Assembly: GCF_900112845.1 (NCBI RefSeq)
Contig: NZ_FONG01000002.1
Coordinates: 434,001 to 498,000 of the forward strand
DNA length: 64,000 nt
Direction: 5' to 3'
Source: Actinacidiphila alni
GTDB taxonomy: Bacteria; Actinomycetota; Actinomycetes; Streptomycetales; Streptomycetaceae
Shown: piece by piece, positions 1 through 8,567 of the stretch
Position numbering within the stretch: the stretch's first letter is position 1
How the letters are laid out: every line of letters begins with the position of its first letter
The notes under the pieces: generated by a model
Seen by the model: only the letters and a program-made list of their open reading frames with translations
Databases searched by the model: none
What the model was told of the DNA's origin: nothing
Program-made: the position numbers and the translations under genes

Positions 1-231
1 ACCGACGATCGGTAGATCCGTGCTCCCCGCACCCGCGGGGCTGTTCCCGCCAGCACCGCAAGCAGTGGGGCAAGGACGCCGTGCTCCCCGCACCCGCGGG
101 GCTGTTCCCGCCTTGAATCCGGCCACGGTCCCCATGATGAGGTGCTCCCCGCACCTGCGGGGCTGTTCCCGTCGTGATGCTCCTGGTCGTCGCCGTTGTG
201 CTGTGCTCCCCGCACCCGCGGGGCTGCTCCT
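1..231 (+). CRISPR. Tail of CRISPR array 1 (type I-E repeats)
   Basis: Four 29-nt repeats start at 20, 81, 142 and 203, exactly 61 nt apart, which gives 32-nt spacers. Bases 1-19 are the end of a further spacer, so the array continues to the left. The repeats begin GTGCT, have the hairpin core CCCCGCACCCGCGGGG and end TGTTCCC. The repeat at 142 has one change in the loop (ACCT). The last repeat (203) ends TGCTCC instead of TGTTCCC, so decay is at the right-hand end. This places the leader to the left, outside the window, with transcription left to right like the cas genes. The loop sequence differs from array 2 in a specific way (see findings). Confidence 0.95.
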
Positions 232-381
232 CCGGGCTGCCTGGGTGGTTGTCAAAGCCGAGCGGTGGTCGGCTTCGTCGTCGCTCAGAGGCGTACCGGA
301 CGTGGCAGGCGGGGCCTAGCTGACAGCAGGGGCGTGATGAATGGAGGAGTTCCAGATTCGATCAGTTCGACCTGCGGGCAC

Positions 382-436
382 TCCTCTCCTCGAAAGGAGA
401 GGACCCCTGGACACAGGGACGCCTTAAGCGAAGGCG
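382..436 (+). other. Three tandem perfect hairpins before the orphan repeat
   Basis: Three short inverted repeats follow each other directly. The first is 382-403 (stem TCCTCTCCT, loop CGAA, then AGGAGAGGA). The second is 405-418 (CCCTG, loop GACA, CAGGG). The third is 420-436 (CGCCTT, loop AAGCG, AAGGCG). Five bases later the hairpin of an orphan CRISPR repeat begins (441). No open reading frame explains this spacing. The run looks like a structured RNA of about 90 nt transcribed from the + strand, but no promoter was recognised and transcription is inferred. Confidence 0.5.
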
Positions 437-440
437 GCTA

Positions 441-469
441 GTGCTCCCCGCACCCGCGGGGCTGTTTCA
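441..469 (+). CRISPR. Orphan degenerate CRISPR repeat upstream of the cas operon
   Basis: A single repeat copy lies 210 bases beyond the end of array 1. Its first 26 bases match the array 1 repeat, including the ACCC loop. The last three bases are TCA where the array repeats have CCC. No second repeat is found at +61, so it is not a normal spacer-repeat unit. The distance to the last array 1 repeat (238 nt) is not a multiple of 61, which argues against simple loss of the repeats between them. It sits about 640 bases upstream of the Cas3-Cas8e gene in the same orientation. Confidence 0.85.
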
Positions 470-1111
470 TTTCGCGATATCAGCGAGTCCGTGGAGATGC
501 TGAGTCGATAATGCTCTAGCGTGGCCTCAATGCTTCAAACTGGAGATATGGACGCCTAGGTGATCTTGCTTGGGACTAGGCGATTGCCCATTTGAGTGGA
601 CCGCCTCGGTCGGTCGTTTCCCCGCCGTCGAGCGTTGAGTTGAACTCAGCGGACCTACTGTCCTTGCACGACAAGGTCAAGGAAAAGAAGCGGGCCGGAA
701 CCTGGCTCCTCTCATGGCGAGAGAGGGTTTCAGCCAGGTCCGACCCCTGGTGTCGCGAATTGAGCGACGCATTAGGTGCTTTGACTCCCTCCCGTGGCCT
801 TGGCTGGTCTCCGTGGTGACCCTCGTGGTTACACCTCAGGGGAGTCCGGTCGGCCAATTGGTCGCGCTGGGTATCGCGGGGGCGTGCATCTTCGTTGTTT
901 TGGCGGAGTCGCAAACCGTGCAGTCGATGCCGCAGGCATAACGCGGAGGTCGTCCAATCGCCCGTTGCACGACGAGGTGCACCCTTGGTTCACGACGGAT
1001 GATCGTCGGAGCAGGGGTGCGCTTCGCATGATGTACGTGCCCTGTGCTGAAAATTCGGTTGCCGCGATCATCGTTCGATCGTGATATGTCAAACCCCGAT
1101 CAATTGTAGTC
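470..1111. other. Intergenic stretch between orphan repeat and cas operon
   Basis: This 640-base stretch is less GC-biased than the rest of the window, with many AT-containing triplets. Apart from one weak small reading frame (714-941) nothing convincing is encoded. The last 70 bases before the cas operon are comparatively AT-rich and should hold the cas promoter, but no clear -10/-35 pair could be assigned. Confidence 0.4.
714..941 (+). CDS. Possible small membrane protein, unknown
   Basis: A 75-codon frame starts with ATG but has no good ribosome binding site. The product has a basic N-terminal third (about residues 1-28) followed by two hydrophobic stretches (about 29-40 and 46-62), so it could be a small inner-membrane protein. 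Third-position GC is clearly lower than in neighbouring genes, which fits either recently acquired DNA or non-coding sequence. It lies between the orphan repeat and the cas operon, where small accessory genes are sometimes found. I do not recognise it. It may be the remnant of a longer gene. Confidence 0.3.
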   Translation: MAREGFSQVRPLVSRIERRIRCFDSLPWPWLVSVVTLVVTPQGSPVGQLVALGIAGACIFVVLAESQTVQSMPQA

Positions 1112-4100
1112 ATGTACGAGCTTTTGGTTTGCCGCCCGTGCCGCCCGTGGTCGAGTGCTGTCATGAGCGGCGAGTCACCCGCAGGGCGGGGGGTGTTCGA
1201 GCGGATTTCGGGGGCCGCGCGGAGTGCGTGGGGGAAACATGACCGGGTCACGGATGGCTGGTTGCCGTTGTGGCAGCACATGGCGGACAGCGGGGCTGTG
1301 GCTGCGAGGTTGTGGGATCGGTGGCTGCCGGGGAATGTGAAGGCGCTGGTGGGGGAGGCGCTGCCTGGCGGGGAGGGGGACGGGCGGCGGCTTGTGGGGT
1401 GGCTGGCCGGGGTGCACGACATCGGGAAGGCGACGCCGGCCTTCGCGTGCCAGGTTGACCCGCTCGCTCAGGTGATGCGGGATCAGGGTTTGGCGATGCC
1501 GTCGTTCGAACGGCTGCGGGAAGACCGGAAGTTGGGGCCGCACGGGCTGGCGGGGCAGTTGCTGCTGACGGAGTGGCTGGGCGAGCGGTACGGATGGCCG
1601 AGCCGGGTCAGCGGACAGTTCGGCGTGGTGATCGGCGGTCATCACGGGGTGCCTCCGGGGCACCAGCGCATTCATGATCTTGCGCTGCACCGGGAGCTGC
1701 TGCGGACCCGGGGCGAGAGTGAATCGCGCTGGAAGGAAGCACAGTTCGAGCTGATGGACGCCTGCGCGGCGGCTGCGGGCGTCGTCGACGACCTCGGCAC
1801 GTGGAAATCGGTGAAGCTTCCGCAGCCGGTCCAGGTCACGTTGACCGCGATCGTGATCCTCGCGGACTGGATCGCCAGTTCGGCCGAGTTGTTTCCGTAC
1901 ATCACAGGGGACGGGCCGCGGCGCACGCAGGACGAGCGGTTGGAGGCGGCCTGGCGAGGTCTGGATCTTCCGGGGCCCTGGGAGCCGGAGGTGCCGACAG
2001 GTACGGCCGCCGATCTGTTCGCCGCACGCTTCGACCTGCCGGAGGGCGCAGCCGTCCGCCCGGTGCAGGAGCAAGCCGTCGGGCTGGTACGGGAGATGGA
2101 TCCACACGGACTGCTGATCATCGAAGCGCCCATGGGCGAGGGCAAGACGGAGGCCGCTCTCGCCGCGGCCGAGATCCTCGCTGCCCGCACCCGGGCCGGC
2201 GGATGCATGATCGCGCTTCCCACGCGCGCCACAGGCGACGCGATGTTCGCCCGACTGGTCGACTGGCTTGAACGGCTGCCGTCCGACGGACCCCGTTCCG
2301 TTTTCCTGGCACACGCCAAGGCGGCGCTCAACGACACATGGGCGGGCCTGGCGAGCGCCGGCGGCCGGACCATCGCGGCCGTCGACCTCGACGGCGAGGA
2401 CGATATCGACGGCCCCAACGTCCGCACCAGAAAGCGGCCTTCGGGTCTGCAGGCTCACCAATGGCTGCGCGGCCGGAAGAAAGGGCTGCTCGCGTCCTTC
2501 ACCGTGGGAACGATCGACCAGGTGCTGTTCGGTTCGCTCAAGAGCCGCCACCTGGCGCTGCGTCACCTCGCACTCGCAGGCAAGGTCGTCGTGATCGACG
2601 AAGTCCACGCCTACGACGCCTACATGAGCACGTATCTGGAACGTGTGCTGGAGTGGTTGGCCGCCTATCGCGTTCCGGTCGTCCTGCTGTCCGCGACCTT
2701 GCCCTCCGGCCGCCGCCGAGCCCTGGCCGAGGCGTACGCGGGCCACCCCGTACCCGAGGCGGATGCGCCGGCCGACGCGTATCCGCTGCTCACCGCCGTC
2801 TCGATCGACGGTCCCACCATGACCCGACAACCGTCCGCCGCCTCCGGCCGCCGTACGGAGGTCGTCGTCGAGATGCTCGACGACGACCTGACGGCACTGG
2901 TCGACCGATTGGCCGGCGAACTCGGCGCAGGAGGATGCGCCTTGGTCGTCCGCAACACCGTCGACCGCGCGCAGGAGGCGGCCGAGCGGTTGCGGGAACA
3001 CTTCGGAGAGGACCGGGTCACGGTCGCCCACTCCCGGTTCGTCGCGGCCGACCGCGCACGCAAGGACGCCGAACTGCTGCACCGCTTCGGGCCGAAGGGC
3101 ACACGCCCGGATGGCGCGCACATCGTCGTGGCGACCCAGGTCGTGGAACAGTCCCTGGACCTCGACTTCGACGTACTGGTCACCGATCTCGCCCCGGTCG
3201 ATCTCGTGCTGCAACGGATGGGCCGGCTCCATCGGCACGACCGGCCGCGCCCGTCACGGCTCGGGGACGCCCGCTGCCTGATCACCGGCGTCTCCGATTG
3301 GGCGGCAGCTCCACCGAGGATCGCTCCGGGGTCGGTGAGCGTCTACGACGGGAAGCACGTCCTGCTGCGCTCGCTCGCCGTCCTCCAGCCGCACCTGCTC
3401 GGGCGCCCGTTGCGCCTGCCCGAAGACATCAGCCCGCTCGTGCAGGACGCCTATGCTGACGAGCCCCTCGGTCCGGACACCTGGGCCGCGGACATGGCGG
3501 AGGCCAGGTCGGCGTACCGCGCGCTGCTGGCCGACAAGCGCGATCGCGCCGAGGTGTTCCGGCTGGGGCCGGTACGCCGCGAGGGCCGTCCGATCATCGG
3601 CTGGATCGATGCAGGGGTCGGTGACGCCGACGACACGGCGTCCGGACGGGCCCAGGTACGGGACACCGACGACACTCTCGAAGTCCTCGTGATCCAGCGG
3701 CGAGGTGACGGAACGCTGACCACGCTGCCGTGGCTGTCCGGGGGAAGAGGGGGACTCGACCTGCCGGAGCACGCGGTGCCGCCGGCGCGAGCAGCCCGCG
3801 CCGCCGCCGCGAGTGCGCTGAATCTGCCCTGGCACTTCTCGAAGCCTTGGGTGATCGACCGGACGATCCGCGAGCTGGAGCGGTTCCGCCCGGACGCCTG
3901 GCAGGTCAAGGAGAGCCCGTGGCTGGCAGGGGAGCTGTTCCTGGTCCTCGACGAGAACTGCCGGGCGGGGCTTGCCGGATTCGAGATCCGCTACAGCCCG
4001 ACCGACGGGCTCCTGGTAGCGCCGGAGGGTGCCCGCGACGGAAGGGTGGTGGACGGCGTGCCCGCATTCGACCTGGTGTCCCGACCGTGGATTCCGGTGC

Positions 4101-5842
4101 AGCGACTGGACGGGACCACGGAAGAGATGTCCCTGCGCGAGGTCTTCGCGCAGGCTTCTGATCTGAGGCGGATCGTCGGCGACGTACCCACGCAGGAATT
4201 CGCCCTGCTGCGGCTGTTGCTCGCCATCCTGCACGACGCCGTGGACGGGCCGCAGGAGATCGAGGACTGGGGTGAGCTCTGGGAGTCCGACGAGCCCTTC
4301 GCCGACGTACCGGACTACCTCGACCGGCACCGCGACCGCTTCGATCTGCTCCATCCCGCGCGGCCGTTCCTCCAAGTCGCCGACCTGCGAACGGAGAAGA
4401 ACGATGTCGGCCCACTGAGCAGGATCGTCGCCGACGTCCCCAACGGCGATCCCTTCTTCAGCATGCGGCAACCCGGCCCCGAGCGGCTGGACTTCGCCGA
4501 GGCCGCACGGTGGCTCGTGCACACCCACGCCTTCGACACCTCGGGAATCAAATCCGGCGCGGTCGACGATCCGCGCGTCAAGGGCGGCAAGGGTTATCCG
4601 TCCGGTGCCCTCGGAGTGGGCTGGGCCGGAAACCTCGGCGGCGTCTTCGCCGAAGGCGACTCCCTCAGGGACACCCTGCTGCTCAACCTGATCTCTGCGG
4701 ACAACGACTTCCTCCAGATCCACGAGGACGACGTCCCGGTATGGCGTCGGCCACCGGTCGGCCCGGAGGAGATCGAGCCGGATCCCGACCGTCCCCGGCC
4801 GTCGGGTCCCCGTGACCTCTACACCTGGCAGAGCAGACGCATCCGCCTGCACCACACCGACGGCGGCGTGACCGGTGTCGTCCTCTGCTACGGCGACCCC
4901 CTCACCGTCTACAACAGGCATCAGCGCGAACCCATGACGGCGTGGCGCGACAGCCCGGCGCAGGCGAAGAAGCTGGGACAGCAGCAGGTCTACATGCCGC
5001 GCCGGCACGACCCCGGCCGCGCGGCGTGGCGCGGACTCGCAGCTCTCCTCGGCGACAAGGGTCAGGGCCGGGACAGCGCCGAGCAGCGGCAGAAGGCCGA
5101 GCCCGGACGACCGCCCGGAGTCGTTCAGTGGCTGGCGCGGCTCGCGTACGAGGAGTACCTGCCGCAACTCGGTCTGCTGCGCACCCGGATCGTCGGGGCC
5201 GAGTACGGCACCCAGCAGTCCGTCATCGACGAGATCACGGACGACGAGATCCTTCTGCCGGTCGTCGCGCTGCACCGGGAACGGCCCGCGTACGGGGAGG
5301 CTGCCGTTGCGGCCGTGGCCGACGCCGACGACGCGGTACGGGCGCTGGGTCACCTCGCGGGCAACCTCGCCCAGGCCACCGGCTCCGATCCCGCACCACC
5401 CACGACAACAGCTCGCGATCTCGGCTTCGCCGCCCTCGACGGGCTGTACCGAGCGTGGCTGAGCGATCTGCGGAACGCCACGGATCCGGCAGAGCACCGG
5501 AGCCAGTGGCAGGCGACGGTCGGAACGACGATCAGGGCCCTGGGCCGGCGGTTCCTCGACGGCACAGGACCCGCGGCGGCCGAAGGCAGGTACGTGGAGC
5601 TTCCCGACGGCAGCGGTCGTCGGTGGCTCAACGACGCGCAGGCGGAGCTGTGGTTCCTGGCACGGCTGAGAAGAGTCCTGCCGCTGGAGCCGCGGCCCAC
5701 GAGGGAGCCGCCCGGTGCCGTCGGCGTCCCGGATACCGGGGAGGCCGACCAGGAAGCGCCGTCCGTCGCCCATCACCCGGGCGGCACCCACGATCCAGCC
5801 ACCGCACATGAACCAGTAGGCGCAGCAACGGAGACCGTGTGA
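1112..5842 (+). CDS. cas3: Cas3-Cas8e (Cse1/CasA) fusion protein
   Basis: This 1576-residue protein joins the type I-E nuclease-helicase and the large Cascade subunit. The N-terminal HD nuclease shows HDIGK (H102, D103), H144, H177-H178 and D252. The helicase shows Walker A MGEGKT (341-346), DEVH (496-499), SAT (527-529) and the QRMGRLHRH motif near 700. The Cas8e part begins near residue 985 (FDLVSRPWIPVQ) and runs to the end. Cas8e recognises the PAM and Cas3 then nicks and degrades the target, so here both sit on one chain. Natural Cas3-Cse1 fusions are known in some actinomycetes. ATG 1112 has no ribosome site. ATG 1163 or GTG 1193 (preceded by AGGGCGGGG) may be the true start. The stop overlaps the next start. 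Confidence 0.93.
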   Translation: MYELLVCRPCRPWSSAVMSGESPAGRGVFERISGAARSAWGKHDRVTDGWLPLWQHMADSGAVAARLWDRWLPGNVKALVGEALPGGEGDGRRLVGWLAGVHDIGKATPAFACQVDPLAQVMRDQGLAMPSFERLREDRKLGPHGLAGQLLLTEWLGERYGWPSRVSGQFGVVIGGHHGVPPGHQRIHDLALHRELLRTRGESESRWKEAQFELMDACAAAAGVVDDLGTWKSVKLPQPVQVTLTAIVILADWIASSAELFPYITGDGPRRTQDERLEAAWRGLDLPGPWEPEVPTGTAADLFAARFDLPEGAAVRPVQEQAVGLVREMDPHGLLIIEAPMGEGKTEAALAAAEILAARTRAGGCMIALPTRATGDAMFARLVDWLERLPSDGPRSVFLAHAKAALNDTWAGLASAGGRTIAAVDLDGEDDIDGPNVRTRKRPSGLQAHQWLRGRKKGLLASFTVGTIDQVLFGSLKSRHLALRHLALAGKVVVIDEVHAYDAYMSTYLERVLEWLAAYRVPVVLLSATLPSGRRRALAEAYAGHPVPEADAPADAYPLLTAVSIDGPTMTRQPSAASGRRTEVVVEMLDDDLTALVDRLAGELGAGGCALVVRNTVDRAQEAAERLREHFGEDRVTVAHSRFVAADRARKDAELLHRFGPKGTRPDGAHIVVATQVVEQSLDLDFDVLVTDLAPVDLVLQRMGRLHRHDRPRPSRLGDARCLITGVSDWAAAPPRIAPGSVSVYDGKHVLLRSLAVLQPHLLGRPLRLPEDISPLVQDAYADEPLGPDTWAADMAEARSAYRALLADKRDRAEVFRLGPVRREGRPIIGWIDAGVGDADDTASGRAQVRDTDDTLEVLVIQRRGDGTLTTLPWLSGGRGGLDLPEHAVPPARAARAAAASALNLPWHFSKPWVIDRTIRELERFRPDAWQVKESPWLAGELFLVLDENCRAGLAGFEIRYSPTDGLLVAPEGARDGRVVDGVPAFDLVSRPWIPVQRLDGTTEEMSLREVFAQASDLRRIVGDVPTQEFALLRLLLAILHDAVDGPQEIEDWGELWESDEPFADVPDYLDRHRDRFDLLHPARPFLQVADLRTEKNDVGPLSRIVADVPNGDPFFSMRQPGPERLDFAEAARWLVHTHAFDTSGIKSGAVDDPRVKGGKGYPSGALGVGWAGNLGGVFAEGDSLRDTLLLNLISADNDFLQIHEDDVPVWRRPPVGPEEIEPDPDRPRPSGPRDLYTWQSRRIRLHHTDGGVTGVVLCYGDPLTVYNRHQREPMTAWRDSPAQAKKLGQQQVYMPRRHDPGRAAWRGLAALLGDKGQGRDSAEQRQKAEPGRPPGVVQWLARLAYEEYLPQLGLLRTRIVGAEYGTQQSVIDEITDDEILLPVVALHRERPAYGEAAVAAVADADDAVRALGHLAGNLAQATGSDPAPPTTTARDLGFAALDGLYRAWLSDLRNATDPAEHRSQWQATVGTTIRALGRRFLDGTGPAAAEGRYVELPDGSGRRWLNDAQAELWFLARLRRVLPLEPRPTREPPGAVGVPDTGEADQEAPSVAHHPGGTHDPATAHEPVGAATETV

Positions 5843-6546
5843 TGACCGCGACCGTCCCCACCCCTTTCCATACGCGTGGCTACGGGTTGGTCGGCACCGC
5901 CGCCGACCGCTGCATCCGCAGACTCCAACGCGGCTACCGCGACGATCGGCCGAGCGCGGTCGCGACCGTGGCCAGGCTCCGGCGCGGCGTCGGCCGCCCG
6001 GCCTACGACGTACAGGACTTGTGGGGTCTCACCGGTACGGAGGACCTCGCCCTGGTCATGGCCGAAGCCGCGGCCGGTCCCGTGCCGCCGCCCGACCAGG
6101 AGCGGGCGGACGAGGCACTGACCATGGCGATCACCCTGTGGGCGCTGCATCAGCAGTCCCATCGTGACACCGACACGCATGTCTTCGGATACGGCCTCGG
6201 CCGGTCCGTACGACTGCTGACGGCGCCTGCGGTCACGACGCAGGAGGACGGCTCCGCCACTCAACCACGCGCAAGGACGAGCAGTGCCGAGCCGGACATC
6301 GACGAGGCCATCCGCCGCCGTTTTGTCCGTATCGGCACCGCCACCACGCTCGACGTTCTCGCCCAGCGCCTGCGGGAGACCGTTCTGCTGCTGCGCAAGG
6401 CGGCGATCCCGCTGGACTACGCGCTCTTGGCCGACCAGCTCTACCGCTGGCAGCGCCCGGCGGCACAGGCTGACGTGCGGCGGACCTGGGGACGGGACTT
6501 CCACATGGCCGCAGTCGTGCCCGGCCGCCGTACGCCCAAGGACTGA
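5842..6546 (+). CDS. cse2: Cascade small subunit Cas11e (Cse2/CasB)
   Basis: The product has 234 residues, longer than the 160 or so of E. coli Cse2. It is the Cascade backbone subunit that stabilises the R-loop, normally present in two copies. The call rests on its place between cas8e and cas7e and on Cse2-like segments such as DLALVMAEAAA (early half) and the C-terminal LDYALLADQLYRWQ motif. The middle (about 130-155) is a low-complexity, probably flexible insertion. ATG overlaps the TGA of the fusion gene by one base, so translation is coupled. A GTG lies one codon upstream. Confidence 0.88.
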   Translation: MTATVPTPFHTRGYGLVGTAADRCIRRLQRGYRDDRPSAVATVARLRRGVGRPAYDVQDLWGLTGTEDLALVMAEAAAGPVPPPDQERADEALTMAITLWALHQQSHRDTDTHVFGYGLGRSVRLLTAPAVTTQEDGSATQPRARTSSAEPDIDEAIRRRFVRIGTATTLDVLAQRLRETVLLLRKAAIPLDYALLADQLYRWQRPAAQADVRRTWGRDFHMAAVVPGRRTPKD

Positions 6547-6639
6547 ACGGCCCGCGCCCGGACCGGAGCCGAGCGGCGCGCACGCCCCGATGCGCCCTCG
6601 GATCCGTTTTTCACTTCTCATGCGACAGGACTCAAGACC

Positions 6640-7875
6640 GTGACCCGAACCATCCTCGATGTGCACATCCTTCAGACGGTTCCACCGAGCAACATCAACC
6701 GTGACGACACCGGTTCGCCGAAGACCGCGGTCTACGGAGGCGTCCGTCGGGCGCGCGTCTCCAGCCAGGCATGGAAACGGGCCACACGAGAGGCGTTCGA
6801 CGATCTCGTTGACCCTGCGGACCTGGGGGTGCGGACCAAGAAGGTCGCCGAAGCGCTCGCCGAGCGGATCCTCGCGCATGAGCCGGCCCTGGACCGCACG
6901 GACGCGCTCGCGCTGGCGGCCGAGGCACTGCGCACCGCTACGGGCTCGAAGATCGATCCGCCCAAGCGCAAGGCGAAGGAGGGCGAGCCGGAGCCGGCGC
7001 CGGAGTCCTCGTACCTGATGTTCCTCAGCGCCCGGCAGCTCGACGCGTTGGCGGAGCTCGCCCTCAAGGGCAGTGAGGGCAAGGGCGATGTCGCGGTCCT
7101 CAAGGACTTCTTCAAGAACAAGGAGAACAAGGCGCTCGCCAAGCGCCTCGTCGACACCCGGCATTCGGTCGACATCGCGCTCTTCGGCCGGATGGTCGCC
7201 GACGACGCGGACCTCAACGTCGAGGCGGCCACCCAGGTCGCCCACGCGCTCAGCGTGCACGCCGTCGACAACGAGTCCGACTACTACACGGCCGTGGACG
7301 ACCGGAACACCGGCGCCGAACCCGGCGCAGGCATGATCGGCGTCGTCGACTTCAACTCCGCCACCCTCTACCGGTACGCGGCCCTGGACGTGGACCGTCT
7401 GCACGCCAACCTCGGCGAGGGACTGCACGCCGACGAACATGCGGCGGCACCGACCCGCCACGCCGTCGAGGCGTTCCTGGAAGGCTTCATCACGTCGCTG
7501 CCCACCGGCAAGGTGAACACCTTCGGCAACCACACGCTGCCGAGTGTCGTCCTGGTCAAACTTCGCTCGAAGCGCCCGGTGAGCTTCGTCGCGGCATTCG
7601 AGCGTGCCGTCACCCCGGCCCGACGGGAGGACGGCTTCGTATCGGAGGCGTGCCGCCGCCTCGCCGCACACGTGCCGGATCTGGAAGCCGCCTACGGAAT
7701 CGCGGAGGACGACGGCACCTGGCTCGTACGAGTCGGCGAGGAAACCGAACCGCTGTCGGAGCTCGGCGACAGCGTCAGCATTCCCGAACTGGTCACCGCC
7801 GTGGGCGAGTCGGTGACCCAGCGGCTGCTCCACGGCGTTCCGGCAGACGCTGCGGCTCAGGGGCGCGGGGCGTGA
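6640..7875 (+). CDS. cas7e: Cascade backbone subunit Cas7e (Cse4/CasC)
   Basis: This 411-residue RAMP protein forms the six-copy filament that holds the crRNA spacer. Family signatures are clear at the N-terminus: DVHILQTVPPSNINRDDTG, then the thumb-like AVYGGVRRARVSSQAWKRA. The C-terminal half carries NTFGNHTLPS, typical of Cas7e. The start is GTG, 93 bases after cse2, and this is the only real gap in the operon. The stop overlaps the cas5e start. Length is slightly above the E. coli protein (about 363). Confidence 0.94.
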   Translation: MTRTILDVHILQTVPPSNINRDDTGSPKTAVYGGVRRARVSSQAWKRATREAFDDLVDPADLGVRTKKVAEALAERILAHEPALDRTDALALAAEALRTATGSKIDPPKRKAKEGEPEPAPESSYLMFLSARQLDALAELALKGSEGKGDVAVLKDFFKNKENKALAKRLVDTRHSVDIALFGRMVADDADLNVEAATQVAHALSVHAVDNESDYYTAVDDRNTGAEPGAGMIGVVDFNSATLYRYAALDVDRLHANLGEGLHADEHAAAPTRHAVEAFLEGFITSLPTGKVNTFGNHTLPSVVLVKLRSKRPVSFVAAFERAVTPARREDGFVSEACRRLAAHVPDLEAAYGIAEDDGTWLVRVGEETEPLSELGDSVSIPELVTAVGESVTQRLLHGVPADAAAQGRGA

Positions 7876-8567
7876 GCGTGCTCCTGCTGCGCCTCGCAGG
7901 GCCGCTGCAAGCGTGGGGATCGGCCGCGCGATTCGCCCGCCGCACCACCGAGAACGCCCCCACCAAGAGCGGTGTGCTCGGCCTGCTGGCCGCTGCCGAG
8001 GGCCGAGAGCGTGACGCCGACCTCGGCGATCTCGCCGCGCTGCGCTACGGCGTACGCATCGATCAACCCGGCACGCGGGTAAGAGATTTCCAGACCGCGC
8101 ATCACGGCGACACCGGCAAGGCGATGCCGCTGTCAGAACGCTTCTATCTGGCCGACGCCGTCTTCGTAGCGGCCCTCGAAGGGCCGGTGGCGCTGATCGG
8201 GCGACTCGACGTCGCCGTGCGCGCGCCCGTATGGCTGCCGTTTCTGGGCCGTCGCTCGTGCCCGCCGTCCAAACCCATCGACCTGGGCGTACGCGAGGAC
8301 ACGGATCTGGTGACGGCGCTCGGAGAGGTGCCGTGGCAGGCATCGGACTGGTACCGGAAGAGCCACGGCACCCCGCGTGAGTTGCCGGTGCTCCTCGACT
8401 GCGCGCCGGGCCAGTCGCCCGACCAGAGCTTCCGTGACGTGCCGCTCAGCTTCGACCCGCGGCACCGCCGCTACGCGCTGCGCGCAGTGGTGGCCGATCG
8501 CGTCCGTAATCCGGCAGCCGACCTCACCCCCGACCACGATCCGACCTCGGCCCTGGGAGCCGTGTGA
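7872..8567 (+). CDS. cas5e: Cascade subunit Cas5e (CasD)
   Basis: The product has 231 residues, normal for Cas5e. This RAMP protein binds the 5' handle of the crRNA and caps the Cas7 filament. It begins with the family hallmark LLLRLAGPLQAWGS and continues RRTTENAPTKSGVLGLLAAA. GTG 7872 is preferred because it overlaps the cas7e stop in a GTGA arrangement; the open frame extends further upstream without a plausible start. Its own stop overlaps the cas6e start, so cas7e-cas5e-cas6e are translationally coupled. Confidence 0.94.
   Translation: MSVLLLRLAGPLQAWGSAARFARRTTENAPTKSGVLGLLAAAEGRERDADLGDLAALRYGVRIDQPGTRVRDFQTAHHGDTGKAMPLSERFYLADAVFVAALEGPVALIGRLDVAVRAPVWLPFLGRRSCPPSKPIDLGVREDTDLVTALGEVPWQASDWYRKSHGTPRELPVLLDCAPGQSPDQSFRDVPLSFDPRHRRYALRAVVADRVRNPAADLTPDHDPTSALGAV

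Noticed and set aside
20..441. Small plus-strand frames across array 1
   Set aside because: They translate CRISPR repeats.
592..819. A 75-codon frame overlapping the possible small membrane protein at 714
   Set aside because: No hydrophobic or domain pattern, and it overlaps the slightly better frame. Neither is strong; only the one with membrane-like segments was kept.
470..1111. Clear CreA-type complementarity between the bases after the orphan repeat and the cas promoter
   Set aside because: By eye only ATATCA plus a few scattered bases match on the minus strand near 1084. This is not enough for a seed match, so target assignment was not claimed.
3254..5809. An 851-codon minus-strand frame opposite the Cas8e part
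   Set aside because: Antisense shadow of the fusion gene; composition biased and no motif.
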